This document shows positions 54,804 through 64,000 of a DNA stretch of 64,000 bases, piece after piece. The position numbers were made by a program, and so were the translations under genes. How positions within the stretch are numbered: the first letter of the stretch is position 1; the number at the start of each line of letters is the position of its first letter. The stretch is from Streptomyces griseus (GTDB lineage: Bacteria; Actinomycetota; Actinomycetes; Nanopelagicales; Nanopelagicaceae), in assembly GCA_945865365.1 (NCBI GenBank), contig CAMBDL010000001.1:124001-188000 (forward strand). Reading direction: 5' to 3'. The notes beneath the pieces were generated by a model, which saw nothing but the letters and a program-made list of their open reading frames with translations, was not told the DNA's origin and ran no database searches.

Positions 54804-55673
54804 ATGTGGGCGCTCGTAGTTAATCCGATCTCCGGCTCCGGAAAAGGTGCTGTAGTCGCTTCACACGTTGAAAAGTTCTTGCTTTCTCATCAGATTGAGT
54901 TTGAGATAGTTACAGGTGACAGTGCTGAGACATTAATTTCTAAACTCAAGGATTTCCTTGCACGTTCCCCGGAGTGCAGTGGCGTGATCGCTGTCGGAGG
55001 AGATGGAGTTTTACATCTTGCCCTGCAGATTCTTATACCCCAACAAATTCCACTAGCAATGATTCCAGCAGGTACTGGCAATGACTTTGTGCGAACGCTG
55101 GGATGGCCTCTTGATAACCTAGATGGCTACTTGTTACATATAGTGTCAAATCCACCCAAAACTATGGATGCAGGTTTAGTAGATGCCCGCTGGTTTGGTG
55201 CAATTCTCTCCACCGGATTTGATTCAGTAGTGAACGAAAAAGCCAACACTATGCGCTGGCCTAAAGGCCCAAATAAATACAACGCGGCAATCGCGATAGA
55301 GTTACCACGTTTTCAGCCCCGTCACTATGAGATAGATTTAGATGATCGGCACATCTCAACGCAGGCGATGTTGATTGCAGTGGCAAATGGACGCTCCTAT
55401 GGCGGTGGGATGTTGGTTTGCCCCCAAGCAGATATCCACGACGGTCTTTTTGATGTCATGATTTTGCATCCAGTCTCAAAAATTGAGTTTCTTAAAGTTT
55501 TTCCTCGAGTCTTTAAGGGAACCCATATAACTCATCCAGCAGTTGAAATTATCCGAAGTAAAAGAGTAACTATCCGCGCCACTGCAGTTGCTTACGCTGA
55601 TGGTGAGCGTTTAGGAGAGACCCCTTTAACTGCTGAGTGCGTGAATGGAGCTCTGCAGACGTGGATACCGTGA
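54804..55673 (+). CDS. Diacylglycerol kinase-family lipid kinase
   Basis: A 289-aa soluble lipid kinase of the DagK/YegS type, which phosphorylates diacylglycerol or a related lipid. Motifs are NPISGSGKG, the nucleotide loop AVGGDGVLHLAL, and PAGTGNDFVRTLGWP. The C-terminal beta domain ends with AYADGERLGETPL. It sits between tatC and helY, and its stop overlaps the helicase start (GTGA). Confidence 0.9.
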   Translation: MWALVVNPISGSGKGAVVASHVEKFLLSHQIEFEIVTGDSAETLISKLKDFLARSPECSGVIAVGGDGVLHLALQILIPQQIPLAMIPAGTGNDFVRTLGWPLDNLDGYLLHIVSNPPKTMDAGLVDARWFGAILSTGFDSVVNEKANTMRWPKGPNKYNAAIAIELPRFQPRHYEIDLDDRHISTQAMLIAVANGRSYGGGMLVCPQADIHDGLFDVMILHPVSKIEFLKVFPRVFKGTHITHPAVEIIRSKRVTIRATAVAYADGERLGETPLTAECVNGALQTWIP

Positions 55674-58045
55674 GCACCCCAGCCGAGAAATTCGCAGCTG
55701 CCAAGGTTAGAAATGCGCATCCAGTAACTCGTGAGTTTCTCTTAACTTTTGACTTCGAATTTGATCCATTTCAAATCGCAGCCTGCCATGCAGTGGAGGA
55801 GGGTAGTGGCGTACTTGTTGCAGCTCCCACAGGTGCAGGAAAAACAGTCGTAGGCGAATTTGCTGCATATTTTGCACTCAGCCTTGGCAAGAAGTGTTTT
55901 TACACAACGCCGATTAAGGCGCTTTCCAACCAAAAGTATTTTGAGTTTGTCGCAAAATTTGGAGAGGATAAAGTTGGCCTTCTAACTGGCGATACAAGCA
56001 TCAATAGCGATGCCGATATCTTGGTTATGACTACTGAAGTTCTACGAAATATGTTGTATGCCGGTTCTAGCACCCTAAAAAACCTGGGTTATGTAGTGAT
56101 GGATGAAGTTCACTATCTGGCCGATAAATTTCGTGGCGCCGTTTGGGAAGAAGTACTTATTCATCTCATGGAGAGTGTGCAAGTAATCTCACTGTCGGCG
56201 ACCGTATCTAATGCTGAGGAGTTCGGTGAATGGCTAGGTGAAGTTCGCGGCAATACACAGGTAATAGTCAGCGAGATTCGCCCAATTCCTCTGTACCAAC
56301 ATGTTCTCATTGGTAATCGCATGATGGATTTATTTGAAAAGCCAGGGCAGATAAATCCCGAGATTTTAGCGCGCGAACGTGAGGCAATTCGACGCTCATC
56401 TATTAGCAAGCAACGCAGAGGTAGGCATGACGAGTCAAGTGAGCGACTCTCACGCGCCGATATTATTGAGAAGCTACAACGCGAGAGCATGTTGCCAGCA
56501 ATCACTTTTATTTTTTCAAGAGTTGGGTGCGATGCCGCCGTCAATCAATGTCTTCAAGCTGGCATCAGGCTCACTTCCCCCGAAGAGCGCGTGGAGATAA
56601 AGGCGACGGCGCTTAAGTACACAGCAAATATCGCAGTTGAAGATTTGGAAGTTCTCGGCTTTACACAGTGGTTAACTGCTTTAGAACGTGGCATAGCTGC
56701 TCACCATGCTGGCTTATTACCTAGCTTCAAAGGCGCTGTAGAAGATCTTTTTCAACGCGGATTAGTAAAAGCAGTCTTTGCCACCGAAACTTTGGCACTT
56801 GGAATCAATATGCCTGCGCGAACCGTAGTCTTAGAAAAATTGGTAAAATACAACGGTGAAGCCCACGTTCCTATAACGCCAGGGGAGTACACCCAGTTAA
56901 CCGGGCGAGCAGGACGTCGAGGGATCGATATCGAAGGTAATGCCGTCATTCAATGGTCGCCTACGGTTGATTCAGCGGCCGCGGCTGGTTTAGCCTCGAC
57001 ACGAACGTACCCGCTGCGCTCCTCATTTGCGCCTTCATACAATATGTCGATTAATTTAATCTCCCGGTTTGGCCGCGAACGTGCACGAGGCTCACTTGAA
57101 TCTAGCTTTGCGCAGTTTCAAGCCGATCGAGCCGTTGTTGGTCTGGCGCGTCAGATACGCAAAAATGAAGGCGCAATAGAGGAGCTTCTCCAAGAGGCGC
57201 AGTGCCATCTAGGGGATTTCATCGACTACGCCAGTATCCGTCGTGAGATCAAAGAGGTTGAAGTTTTATTAAGCAGGCGTGATAATAAAAAGAGTTTTGA
57301 TAATCGCCAGCGTTCACGTTTAGAGAGCGATTTAAGTGACTTACGAAAATCTCTTCGCAATCACAGCTGTCATAGTTGTAATGAACGTGAAGAACATGCG
57401 CGTTTAGCTGAACGCGCTGGACGATTAAATCGTGAGAATGAAGGCCTGCGCACGAGAGTAGATTCGCGGACAAATGTTATAGCAAAGACTTTCGACCAAA
57501 TATGCCAGGTACTCACACACCTGAATTATATTGAGGGTGAGAAACCAACGGCTCAAGGGAAGATACTCACTAAGATTTATGCTGAGTCCGATTTATTGTT
57601 GACCGAGTCGATTCGTGTTGGCCTTTTTGATGAATTAAATGCACCAGAGCTTTTATCAATAGTTTCATGCATGATTTTTGAGTCGCGAACAACTGAAAAC
57701 GTTGCGCCTAAAATGCCAAATTCCCGTGTCTCTCAAGCGTTGGCTGAAGTGATTTCTGTGTGGGCACAGTTAGAGGCGATAGAGAGTGAGTACGGTGTAA
57801 AGACGCAGCGTGAACCAGATCCCGGTTTTTGCTGGATCGCCTACAAATGGGCAAACGGTGGCTCGTTGCAAAGTGTTTTAAAAGGTAGCGACATGTCGGT
57901 AGGAGATTTTGTTCGCTCTACAAAACAGTTAGTGGATCTACTCAATCAGATAGGTGGTGCTAGTGAGAAGCTTCGCCCGATATGCAAAGATGCTGTGAAG
58001 AGAGTTGATCGTGGCGTAGTCGCCTATTTAATGGGGGATGTATGA
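55670..58045 (+). CDS. helY: HelY/Ski2-like DEAD-box RNA helicase
   Basis: A superfamily 2 helicase of the actinobacterial HelY type, related to Ski2/Mtr4. From GTG 55670 (overlapping the kinase stop) it is 791 aa; the track ATG 55637 is inside the upstream gene. Motifs are PTGAGKTVVGEFAAYF, MDEVHYLADKFRG, LSATVSNAEEFG, HHAGLLP and QLTGRAGRRGID. A CxxC pair (CHSCNE) lies in the long helical insert. It probably acts in RNA turnover or repair; the exact role is not established. Confidence 0.92.
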   Translation: MSTPAEKFAAAKVRNAHPVTREFLLTFDFEFDPFQIAACHAVEEGSGVLVAAPTGAGKTVVGEFAAYFALSLGKKCFYTTPIKALSNQKYFEFVAKFGEDKVGLLTGDTSINSDADILVMTTEVLRNMLYAGSSTLKNLGYVVMDEVHYLADKFRGAVWEEVLIHLMESVQVISLSATVSNAEEFGEWLGEVRGNTQVIVSEIRPIPLYQHVLIGNRMMDLFEKPGQINPEILAREREAIRRSSISKQRRGRHDESSERLSRADIIEKLQRESMLPAITFIFSRVGCDAAVNQCLQAGIRLTSPEERVEIKATALKYTANIAVEDLEVLGFTQWLTALERGIAAHHAGLLPSFKGAVEDLFQRGLVKAVFATETLALGINMPARTVVLEKLVKYNGEAHVPITPGEYTQLTGRAGRRGIDIEGNAVIQWSPTVDSAAAAGLASTRTYPLRSSFAPSYNMSINLISRFGRERARGSLESSFAQFQADRAVVGLARQIRKNEGAIEELLQEAQCHLGDFIDYASIRREIKEVEVLLSRRDNKKSFDNRQRSRLESDLSDLRKSLRNHSCHSCNEREEHARLAERAGRLNRENEGLRTRVDSRTNVIAKTFDQICQVLTHLNYIEGEKPTAQGKILTKIYAESDLLLTESIRVGLFDELNAPELLSIVSCMIFESRTTENVAPKMPNSRVSQALAEVISVWAQLEAIESEYGVKTQREPDPGFCWIAYKWANGGSLQSVLKGSDMSVGDFVRSTKQLVDLLNQIGGASEKLRPICKDAVKRVDRGVVAYLMGDV

Positions 58046-58944
58046 CCTTAATGCTCTTAGATAGCGCATCGCTGTGGTATCGCGCATATTATGGAATGCC
58101 AGATACGTTACTTGCACCTGATGGAACCCCAGTACATGCGATTCGTGGCTATCTAGATATGACAGCGCGACTAGTAGGTATCTATAAACCCGATCGATTA
58201 GTCGCATGTCTTGACGGAGATTGGCGGCCATCGTGGCGAGTTGAACTATTTCCCGACTATAAAGCTAACCGCCTAGATGAAGATGGTGATGAAGAGGAAG
58301 AGCCCGATACTTTAACTCCGCAGATTCCAATACTTCTAGATCTTCTAGATCTCTTTGGTATTCAAGTAGTTGGAGTTGATGACTACGAAGCCGACGATGT
58401 AATGGCAACGTATGCAGAAGTTGAGAAGGGTCCGATGCGAATAGTTACGGGCGATCGTGATCTTTTCCAGATAGTTGATGATGCACGAGACATCAAAGTT
58501 GTCTATCTAGCTAAAGGAGTATCGCAACACGACTTGGTAGATGTGAAATACGTTGCGGATAAGTATCAAATCCCGGGGGAGCGCTACGCCCTATTTGCAA
58601 TGTTTCGTGGCGATCCATCCGATGGTCTTCCTGGTGTTCGCGGTATCGGAGAAAAGGGTGCCGCCCTGATTGCCAATAATTTCGCTACGGTGGAGGAGGC
58701 CTTAGCTGGTGCACATGCGGCTCATGAATCTTTGCCGGCCGCTCTTGCTAAGAAAATTATTGCCGGCAGTGATTATTTGGCAATTGCACCTACTGTGGTT
58801 CAAGTTGCGCGACATGTTGCCCTGCCTCGCCTTGATCTTTCAATGCCCAAGGCCCCAGCTGATTTATCGCCCATCTATCAATTTAAGGAGCGTTACGGAC
58901 TAGGTGCCAGCGTCGATCGTTTGATCAGTGCATTAGGGTGGTAA
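58042..58944 (+). CDS. 5'-3' exonuclease, FEN1/PolA-N family
   Basis: A 300-aa stand-alone flap nuclease like the N-terminal domain of DNA polymerase I. It has LLDSASLWYRAYYGMP, YEADDVMATYAEVEKG and VTGDRDLFQIVDD with metal-binding acidic residues, and an H3TH DNA-binding motif in GLPGVRGIGEKGAALI. It could remove primers or flaps alongside PolA. It overlaps helY by 4 nt and lnt by 7 nt; the helY-exonuclease pairing is conserved in Actinobacteria (Rv2092c and Rv2090). Confidence 0.9.
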   Translation: MTLMLLDSASLWYRAYYGMPDTLLAPDGTPVHAIRGYLDMTARLVGIYKPDRLVACLDGDWRPSWRVELFPDYKANRLDEDGDEEEEPDTLTPQIPILLDLLDLFGIQVVGVDDYEADDVMATYAEVEKGPMRIVTGDRDLFQIVDDARDIKVVYLAKGVSQHDLVDVKYVADKYQIPGERYALFAMFRGDPSDGLPGVRGIGEKGAALIANNFATVEEALAGAHAAHESLPAALAKKIIAGSDYLAIAPTVVQVARHVALPRLDLSMPKAPADLSPIYQFKERYGLGASVDRLISALGW

Positions 58945-60311
58945 ATCTTCTCATCAGTGTTTTAGCCGGTCTTCTTCTCACCGGGGCTTTTGCGCCGCTA
59001 TCTATCTGGTGGTTAGCACCGCTGTCGATAGCGATGCATATGTACAGCCTCTCCCGCAGTGCACGACCTTTTCTGAACTCATTTATATGTGCTTGTGTCT
59101 TTAATGCAGTAGCACTGCATTGGACAAGTATTTACGTTGGTGCCCTTCCATGGATCATTCTTTGCCTAGGACAAAGCCTACTTTTTCTACCTCTTGGATT
59201 TGCTACAAAGTATGGAATGCATCTCTATCCACTAATTTTTTTGGTGCTGGAAGAGCTTCGCTCGCGCTTTCCATTCGGCGGTTTTGGATGGTTACGTCTG
59301 GCTTTTTCTCAAGCCGATTCACCGTATCGTAAGATTGCTGCATACGGGGGAGTAAGCGCCCTCAGCGCCGCAGTTCTCTGTTCTGCATTGGTTATTTTTA
59401 TACTCATACGTAGACGAATTAATCTGCTTGCTTTATTACCACTTGTTTTTATCTTTCTCCCATTTGCAACTACCACCGTCGCAAGCGTAAAGGTTTTGAT
59501 GGTTCAAGGTAATGTTCCACAACTAGGATTAGATTTTAACTCGAGAGCTATGGCCGTATTTTCCAATCATTTGAAAGAGACGCAGCTGGCTTTACAACAA
59601 AATAGCGATGTCGACTTTGTGCTATGGCCTGAAAACGCAGTCGATGTTGATCCCTTTACTCATCCCAGCGTTGCTAAGGCTCTTAACTCACTTGAAAAAC
59701 CATTAATCATTGGCGCAGTTATTCGTTCACAGGGTCAGTTACAGAATGCATCGATTCATTGGACAAAGAGTGCAGCCAATGTCTATCTTAAGCAGCATCT
59801 AACGCCCTTTGGAGAGTACATCCCACTTCGAGGAGTCGCCTCGGCAATCTCACCATTAGTTGATTTCGTTGAGGATTTTTCACCTGGTCAAAGCGGGGTG
59901 ATCTTCACCGAAAAGAAGGCCAAGATTGCACCAGTTATCTGCTTTGAGCTTCTCGATGATCAGATTCTTCATCAGGCGGCTATCGCTTCCAATCTTCTGG
60001 TTGTGCAGACAAACAGTGCGACCTTTGGAGTATCTCCACAAAACGCCCAACAGCTGGAGATTTCGCGAATCAGAGCTATCGAACATGGCAGAAATACTCT
60101 CTCTGTGTCGACAACTGGAGTCTCAGCAGTGATCGATTACCAAGGCGATCTGCTGGAAAAAACCGCCTTACACACAGCAGCACATATCTTCACGAAGGTT
60201 GATCTCTTGGAGCATCAAACACCACGGGATAAGGCGGGTGATTGGGCCTTAGTAGGCACGGCATCATGGCTGCTTGTAGTGGCAATGGCTGGGCGCCGCA
60301 GATATACCTAA
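58938..60311 (+). CDS. lnt: Apolipoprotein N-acyltransferase
   Basis: Adds the third acyl chain to lipoproteins. It is 457 aa with about six N-terminal membrane helices and a periplasmic nitrilase-like domain (from ~185). The catalytic Glu, Lys and Cys are visible in LWPENAVD, YLKQHLTPFGEY and PVICFELLDD, and a C-terminal membrane helix closes the protein. It is not fused to a Ppm1-type glycosyltransferase, unlike the mycobacterial homologue. GTG start overlapping the exonuclease stop. Confidence 0.92.
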   Translation: MVNLLISVLAGLLLTGAFAPLSIWWLAPLSIAMHMYSLSRSARPFLNSFICACVFNAVALHWTSIYVGALPWIILCLGQSLLFLPLGFATKYGMHLYPLIFLVLEELRSRFPFGGFGWLRLAFSQADSPYRKIAAYGGVSALSAAVLCSALVIFILIRRRINLLALLPLVFIFLPFATTTVASVKVLMVQGNVPQLGLDFNSRAMAVFSNHLKETQLALQQNSDVDFVLWPENAVDVDPFTHPSVAKALNSLEKPLIIGAVIRSQGQLQNASIHWTKSAANVYLKQHLTPFGEYIPLRGVASAISPLVDFVEDFSPGQSGVIFTEKKAKIAPVICFELLDDQILHQAAIASNLLVVQTNSATFGVSPQNAQQLEISRIRAIEHGRNTLSVSTTGVSAVIDYQGDLLEKTALHTAAHIFTKVDLLEHQTPRDKAGDWALVGTASWLLVVAMAGRRRYT

Positions 60312-60321
60312 CGCCGATAAG

Positions 60322-60334
60322 TTACATTATGTAA
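60322..60334. repeat. Perfect short palindrome between lnt and gcvP
   Basis: TTACAT-T-ATGTAA is a perfect 6-1-6 palindrome in the 65-nt gap between two convergent genes. A second weak repeat, CAGAG (60342) with CTCTG (60361), follows. Neither has the GC-rich stem and U-run of a classic terminator. They may form a weak two-way terminator or have no role. Confidence 0.3.
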
Positions 60335-60376
60335 AGTAAAGCAGAGTAAGGCAGCGCTAGCTCTGTGACGCCTCTC

Positions 60377-63226
60377 CTATCGATACTCATCTAATGGCGT
60401 GCAGGCACAGACGAGATTGCGATCGCCATGAACTCCATCGATACGCGAAACTGGCGGCCAGTACTTCATGCGAGAGCCGATCGACTCCCCAGGAACAAGA
60501 CCATCTGGCAGAACTGGATACCCGCCCTTCTCCCGGCTGTAGGCCCTCTCCCACTGGGTGGAGACAACCGAGTGCGCTGTGTGCGGGGCATGTCGCAGGG
60601 CAGAGGCCTCCACGCTCACCTGTCCATCGAGAATCTCTTGAATCTCTAGGCGAATGGCGAGCATTGCATCGATAAAGCGGTGAATCTCAGTTATATCCTC
60701 AGACTCCGTTGGTTCAATCATCAAGGTACCGGCGACAGGAAAAGACATAGTTGGAGCGTGGAAGCCGTAGTCCATCAACCTCTTAGCAATATCATCGACA
60801 GTGACCCCCGAATCCTTCGTTAACCCGCGAATATCAAGGATGCACTCATGGGCTACACGGCCGTTGAGGCCGGTGTAGAGAACTGGATACGCATCTGCAA
60901 GACGCAGTGCAATGTAATTTGCCGAGAGAATCGCCACTTGAGTCGCATGAGTTACCCCTTCTCCCCCCAGTAAGCGAATGTAGGCCCATGAGATTGGCAA
61001 GATGCTAGCTGAACCAAATGGGGCAGCTGAGATTGGACCAGGTCCAGTGGCCGGCCCGGCTAGAGGATCCATTGGATGATTAGGTAGAAATGGCGCCAGG
61101 TGTGCCCGTGAAATAACCGGACCTACCCCAGGGCCTCCTCCACCGTGTGGAATTGCAAAGGTCTTATGCAAATTCAAGTGAGAAACATCGGCGCCGAATT
61201 TTCCAGGTTGAGCAAGGCCCACCAATGCATTCAAATTGGCACCATCGACGTAGACCTGACCACCAGCATCATGAACCAAGGCACAGATATTCGAGACAGC
61301 GGTTTCAAATACTCCATGTGTTGATGGATAAGTGATCATTAAGGCGGCGAGCGTGGCGCCATGTTCGGCTATCTTCTCCTTGATGTCATCTACCGAGACA
61401 TTTCCATGGTCATCGCACTCAACTACTACAACCTTCATCCCAGCCATGACCGCTGAGGCGGCATTTGTCCCATGGGCACTTGAAGGAATAAGACAGATAT
61501 TTCGCGCCTGATCTGCGCGTGAGTCATGGTAATTTCTAATCGCAAGTAAGCCAGCGAACTCGCCTTGACTGCCCGCATTAGGCTGCAGAGAGACTGCGTC
61601 GTATCCAGTAATCGCTACAAGCCAATCAGATAACTGTTGAATGAGCTTTCGTGAGCCAGCGCTCTGATCAGCGGGTGCAAATGGGTGCAACGATGAAAAC
61701 TCCGGCCACGTGACCGCTTCCATCTCTGTTACAGCATTGAGTTTCATAGTGCATGAACCTAAAGGAATCATAGTTCTATCTAGTGCTAGATCTTTATCGG
61801 CTAAATTACGTAGATAACGCATCATGCCTGTTTCGCTGTGATAGGAGTTAAAAACAGGGTGCGTTAAATACTTACTTGTACGAAGAAATTGTGCAGGGAT
61901 CTTCCGCCCTTCAGCATCTTTAACACCAAAGATAGAAAGTACATCGGTGAAAGTCGCTTCAGTAGTCTCTTCATCAAAGCAGACTCGCACCTCTGTATCG
62001 CTCACCCGTGCAAAGTTAATACCTAGATCGCTCGCCTTTGAGTGAATCAGGTTCGCATCGTTGACGAGAATGTGCACAGTATCGAAAATGACATCGGCAC
62101 TACCATTTGTTGCAGCATGAAGACGAGATGCAAAGCCATGTACTCTTTCGGCAATATGGCGAAGACCATCAGGACCATGCCACATCGCATAGAAAGAGCT
62201 CATGTTGGCCAATAGGACTTGGGCCGTGCAGATGTTGGAGGTCGCCTTGTCGCGACGGATATGTTGTTCACGGGTTTGAAGTGCTAATCGAAATGCCGGC
62301 CTTCCCGTAGCATCAATACTCTGCCCCACAAGGCGCCCAGGCATCGAACGCTCTAACCCCTTACGCACTGCTAAGAAGCCAGCATGAGGTCCGCCAAAGC
62401 CCATGGGAACTCCAAAGCGTTGTGCAGTTCCAACAGCGATATCGGCCCCCCACTCCCCTGGAGCTTTCAAAAGTGTCAATGCAAGTAGATCGGTTGCCGC
62501 AATCACACATGCATCTTTCGTGTGTGCATAATCTGCGAACTGTGAATAATCAATCACAGTTCCTGTTGTATCGGGATATTGAAGCAAGGCACCAAAAAAT
62601 TCGCCCGCATAACCATCTCGTACAACATGACCAGAATCAATCTCAACTACCGTGATGCCAAGTGGCTTTGCACGTGTGCGCACAACGGCCTTAGTCTGCG
62701 GATGTACATGCTCCTCAATCAAGAAAACAGCGTCATCACTGAGCTTTGAAGCACGCCTGGCAAGAGTCATCGCCTCTGCCGCAGCGGTGCTCTCATCAAG
62801 CATCGATGCATTTGAAATATCAAGCGCGGTTAATTCACAGATCATTGTTTGAAATGCAAAGAGCGCTTCTAAACGACCTTGAGATATCTCGGGTTGATAC
62901 GGTGTATAAGCGGTGTACCAGGCTGGATTTTCAAAAACATTTCTCTGAATTACCGCGGGAACAATCGTTCCGTAATATCCAGTTCCAATTAATGACCTGA
63001 AAACTTTATTCTCTGCAGCGATTGAACGCAGCTCTGCAATAACTTCGACCTCCGTCTTGGCACCATCGAGAGCGCTCTCCACAACACCATGGACTGCGAT
63101 ATTTGATGGAACAACATCGCTGATAAATGAATCAAGATCTGGATATCCGAGCGCCTGCAACATCGAACTTTCATCTGCTGAGGTTGGTCCTATATGTCGA
63201 CGTGAAAATCCGTCGTAATCAACCAT
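60377..63226 (-). CDS. gcvP: Glycine dehydrogenase (decarboxylating), P-protein
   Basis: Pyridoxal-phosphate subunit of the glycine cleavage system. From ATG 63226 it is 949 aa, a full-length fused alpha-beta form; the track start (TTG) is five codons upstream. GGAG precedes the ATG. The N-terminus is [13 protein letters not shown] and the PLP-Lys is in [16 protein letters not shown], with a glycine-rich [12 protein letters not shown] segment mid-protein. gcvT and gcvH are not in the window. Position next to the Rv1830-like regulator is conserved in mycobacteria. Confidence 0.96.
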   Translation of the reverse strand: MVDYDGFSRRHIGPTSADESSMLQALGYPDLDSFISDVVPSNIAVHGVVESALDGAKTEVEVIAELRSIAAENKVFRSLIGTGYYGTIVPAVIQRNVFENPAWYTAYTPYQPEISQGRLEALFAFQTMICELTALDISNASMLDESTAAAEAMTLARRASKLSDDAVFLIEEHVHPQTKAVVRTRAKPLGITVVEIDSGHVVRDGYAGEFFGALLQYPDTTGTVIDYSQFADYAHTKDACVIAATDLLALTLLKAPGEWGADIAVGTAQRFGVPMGFGGPHAGFLAVRKGLERSMPGRLVGQSIDATGRPAFRLALQTREQHIRRDKATSNICTAQVLLANMSSFYAMWHGPDGLRHIAERVHGFASRLHAATNGSADVIFDTVHILVNDANLIHSKASDLGINFARVSDTEVRVCFDEETTEATFTDVLSIFGVKDAEGRKIPAQFLRTSKYLTHPVFNSYHSETGMMRYLRNLADKDLALDRTMIPLGSCTMKLNAVTEMEAVTWPEFSSLHPFAPADQSAGSRKLIQQLSDWLVAITGYDAVSLQPNAGSQGEFAGLLAIRNYHDSRADQARNICLIPSSAHGTNAASAVMAGMKVVVVECDDHGNVSVDDIKEKIAEHGATLAALMITYPSTHGVFETAVSNICALVHDAGGQVYVDGANLNALVGLAQPGKFGADVSHLNLHKTFAIPHGGGGPGVGPVISRAHLAPFLPNHPMDPLAGPATGPGPISAAPFGSASILPISWAYIRLLGGEGVTHATQVAILSANYIALRLADAYPVLYTGLNGRVAHECILDIRGLTKDSGVTVDDIAKRLMDYGFHAPTMSFPVAGTLMIEPTESEDITEIHRFIDAMLAIRLEIQEILDGQVSVEASALRHAPHTAHSVVSTQWERAYSREKGGYPVLPDGLVPGESIGSRMKYWPPVSRIDGVHGDRNLVCACTPLDEYR

Positions 63227-63245
63227 AACCACAATCTCCAACCCA

Positions 63246-63266
63246 TACGGGTCGAAATTACCCGTA
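63246..63266. promoter_or_regulatory. Inverted repeat over the candidate gcvP promoter
   Basis: TACGGGT and ACCCGTA form a perfect 7-bp dyad with a 7-nt spacer, in the 59-nt gap upstream of gcvP. A further half-site (ACCC at 63241) allows an alternative ACCC/GGGT pairing. It looks like an operator; the binding protein is unknown. Confidence 0.45.
63255..63260 (-). promoter_or_regulatory. Candidate -10 (TAATTT) for gcvP
   Basis: TAATTT on the minus strand lies within the spacer of the dyad. A start about 7 nt downstream gives a leader of roughly 22 nt carrying GGAG. Confidence 0.35.
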
Positions 63267-63285
63267 GGAGTTAAGAGTATTGCTT

Positions 63286-63786
63286 TTATGCGCCTTTACT
63301 GTTGCGGCGTAGAGAAAGTTCGTCGTTAGATTCAACACCTTCTACGTGTCCGGTAATTTCACCCTGTAAGAGCGAGAGTGAACCCTCAACCTCATGCCAC
63401 ACCTTGCCCACTGCAATGCCGAAGACACCTTGCCCACCTGCAAGTAAGTCGATAATCTCATCAGGGCTTGCGCACTCATAGATCGAGGCACCATCACTTA
63501 ACAACGTCATGCTCTCAAGCTCTGCTACTCCCCGACCACGCACATGATCCACCGCGGTGCGAATGTTTTGAAGTGATACACCGGCATCCAGTAAGCGCTT
63601 AACAATTTTCAATACAAGAATATCTCGAAAGCCATAGAGTCTTTGAGTTCCTGAGCCACTTGCTGTACGAACGCTTGGCTCAACTAAAGATGTGCGGGCC
63701 CAATAATCTAACTGGCGATAAGTAATTCCCGCCGCCGAGCATGCAGTTGCGCCGCGGTAGCCGATCTCAGTCTCTTGGGAAGTCAC
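63286..63786 (-). CDS. MerR-family regulator, Rv1830 (ResR/McdR)-like
   Basis: A 166-aa regulator with a MerR-type winged helix at the N-terminus: [21 protein letters not shown], then [36 protein letters not shown]. The C-terminal half has [28 protein letters not shown], the actinobacterial Rv1830 pattern. The mycobacterial homologue affects growth and division. GTG start without a clear -10. The nuclease and gcvP neighbours match the mycobacterial order. Confidence 0.9.
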   Translation of the reverse strand: MTSQETEIGYRGATACSAAGITYRQLDYWARTSLVEPSVRTASGSGTQRLYGFRDILVLKIVKRLLDAGVSLQNIRTAVDHVRGRGVAELESMTLLSDGASIYECASPDEIIDLLAGGQGVFGIAVGKVWHEVEGSLSLLQGEITGHVEGVESNDELSLRRNSKGA

Positions 63787-63848
63787 GTCGAGCTCGATTC
63801 TCTTGGGGAGTGCTGATAAATCTAAGGTAGTCGAGCTGTAGTTTCAAT

Positions 63849-63861
63849 GACCGACACGGTC
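63849..63861. promoter_or_regulatory. Inverted repeat upstream of the MerR-family gene
   Basis: GACCG-ACA-CGGTC is a perfect 5-3-5 dyad in the 107-nt gap between the nuclease stop and the regulator start. The sequence TCGAGCT also occurs twice in this gap (63788, as part of the palindrome TCGAGCTCGA, and 63831). These are candidate operator elements, possibly for autoregulation. Confidence 0.3.
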
Positions 63862-63893
63862 GCAACCTCTACTAGAGATTGAGGGTTTTACCG

Positions 63894-64000
63894 CTAACTT
63901 GCGAAATCGTCAGGGTTAATCTCATCCAAGAAGGCCCTAAAGCGCTCAACCTCTTGATTCTCCTCGCCGCCCTCCATCGGGATCGCTATACCTGCATCCT
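63894..64000 (-). CDS. C-terminus of a probable bifunctional nuclease family (DUF151) protein
   Basis: A frame open from the window edge to TAG at 63894 encodes a tail containing EVERFRAFLDEINPDDFAS. This acidic helix ending in a PxDF motif resembles the C-terminus of actinobacterial DUF151 nucleases. The position, directly upstream of the Rv1830-like regulator, is where that gene (Rv1829) sits in M. tuberculosis. Only the last 35 codons are visible, so the call depends partly on synteny. Confidence 0.6.
   Translation of the reverse strand, partial: DAGIAIPMEGGEENQEVERFRAFLDEINPDDFAS

Noticed and set aside
63227-63285. Glycine riboswitch upstream of gcvP
   Set aside because: The gap is only 59 nt, too short for a glycine aptamer, and shows no conserved core. 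The dyad there looks like an operator.
1-64000. Prophage, insertion sequence, CRISPR array or defence island
   Set aside because: No transposase, integrase, phage structural gene, spaced repeat array or toxin-antitoxin pair was recognised on either strand.

Overview
The window is a gene-dense stretch of an actinobacterial chromosome with unusually low GC for that phylum (mid-to-upper 40s per cent by eye). Actinobacterial markers are mycothiol ligase MshC, PafB/PafC, a mycobacterial-type integration host factor (mIHF) domain, a BldD-type regulator, DUF3090, a SCO1664-family protein and an Rv1830-like MerR regulator. Low GC, pervasive 1-4 nt gene overlaps, almost no terminators and no mobile DNA suggest a streamlined freshwater lineage such as acI/Nanopelagicales. 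That placement is an inference. Gene order closely follows conserved Streptomyces/Mycobacterium blocks. No stretch longer than about 150 bases lacks a gene or RNA, and I saw no IS element, prophage or CRISPR array.

Layout: (1) 1-12.8 kb, plus strand: hisS (3' part), aspS, a DUF948 protein, alaS, ruvX, mltG, then a shikimate block (aroE, prepilin peptidase, aroC, aroK, aroB, aroQ), efp and nusB. (2) A BldD homologue on the minus strand faces pyrR. (3) 13.4-32.0 kb, plus strand: the pyrimidine genes pyrR-B-C-carA-carB-pyrK-pyrD-pyrF, then an in-frame mIHF-guanylate kinase fusion, rpoZ, coaBC, metK, priA, def, fmt, rsmB, rpe; then hisE-hisG. (4) 33.2-43.2 kb, mixed strands: serB, an orphan ABC ATPase, ung, a purine permease, two membrane proteins of unknown function, an alcohol dehydrogenase, tdk, an acyltransferase with SGNH domain, apt and tRNA-Leu(GAG). 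(5) 43.2-51 kb: M20 peptidase, aldo/keto reductase, phosphatase, DUF3090, SCO1664 family, mshC, PAC2, HAD hydrolase, RecB-like nuclease. (6) 51-60.3 kb, plus strand: trmI, pafB, pafC, tatA, tatC, a lipid kinase, helY, 5'-3' exonuclease, lnt. (7) 60.4-64 kb, minus strand: gcvP, an Rv1830-like MerR regulator, and the 3' end of a probable bifunctional nuclease.

Together the genes provide UMP synthesis (except pyrE, not seen here), most of the shikimate pathway, the ends of histidine synthesis, mycothiol ligation, translation initiation and tRNA charging, twin-arginine export and a DNA-damage regulator pair.

The most interesting signals are structural. Seventeen start codons have a TANNNT hexamer exactly 6 or 7 nt upstream, the geometry of leaderless transcription, and two of these hexamers contain the previous gene's stop codon. 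mIHF and Gmk form one polypeptide. trmI abuts pafB directly, without the Pup-proteasome genes that lie between them in mycobacteria. pyrR carries a textbook PyrR-binding hairpin. The BldD homologue keeps the c-di-GMP-binding signature. I did not find an obviously new defence or biosynthetic system.
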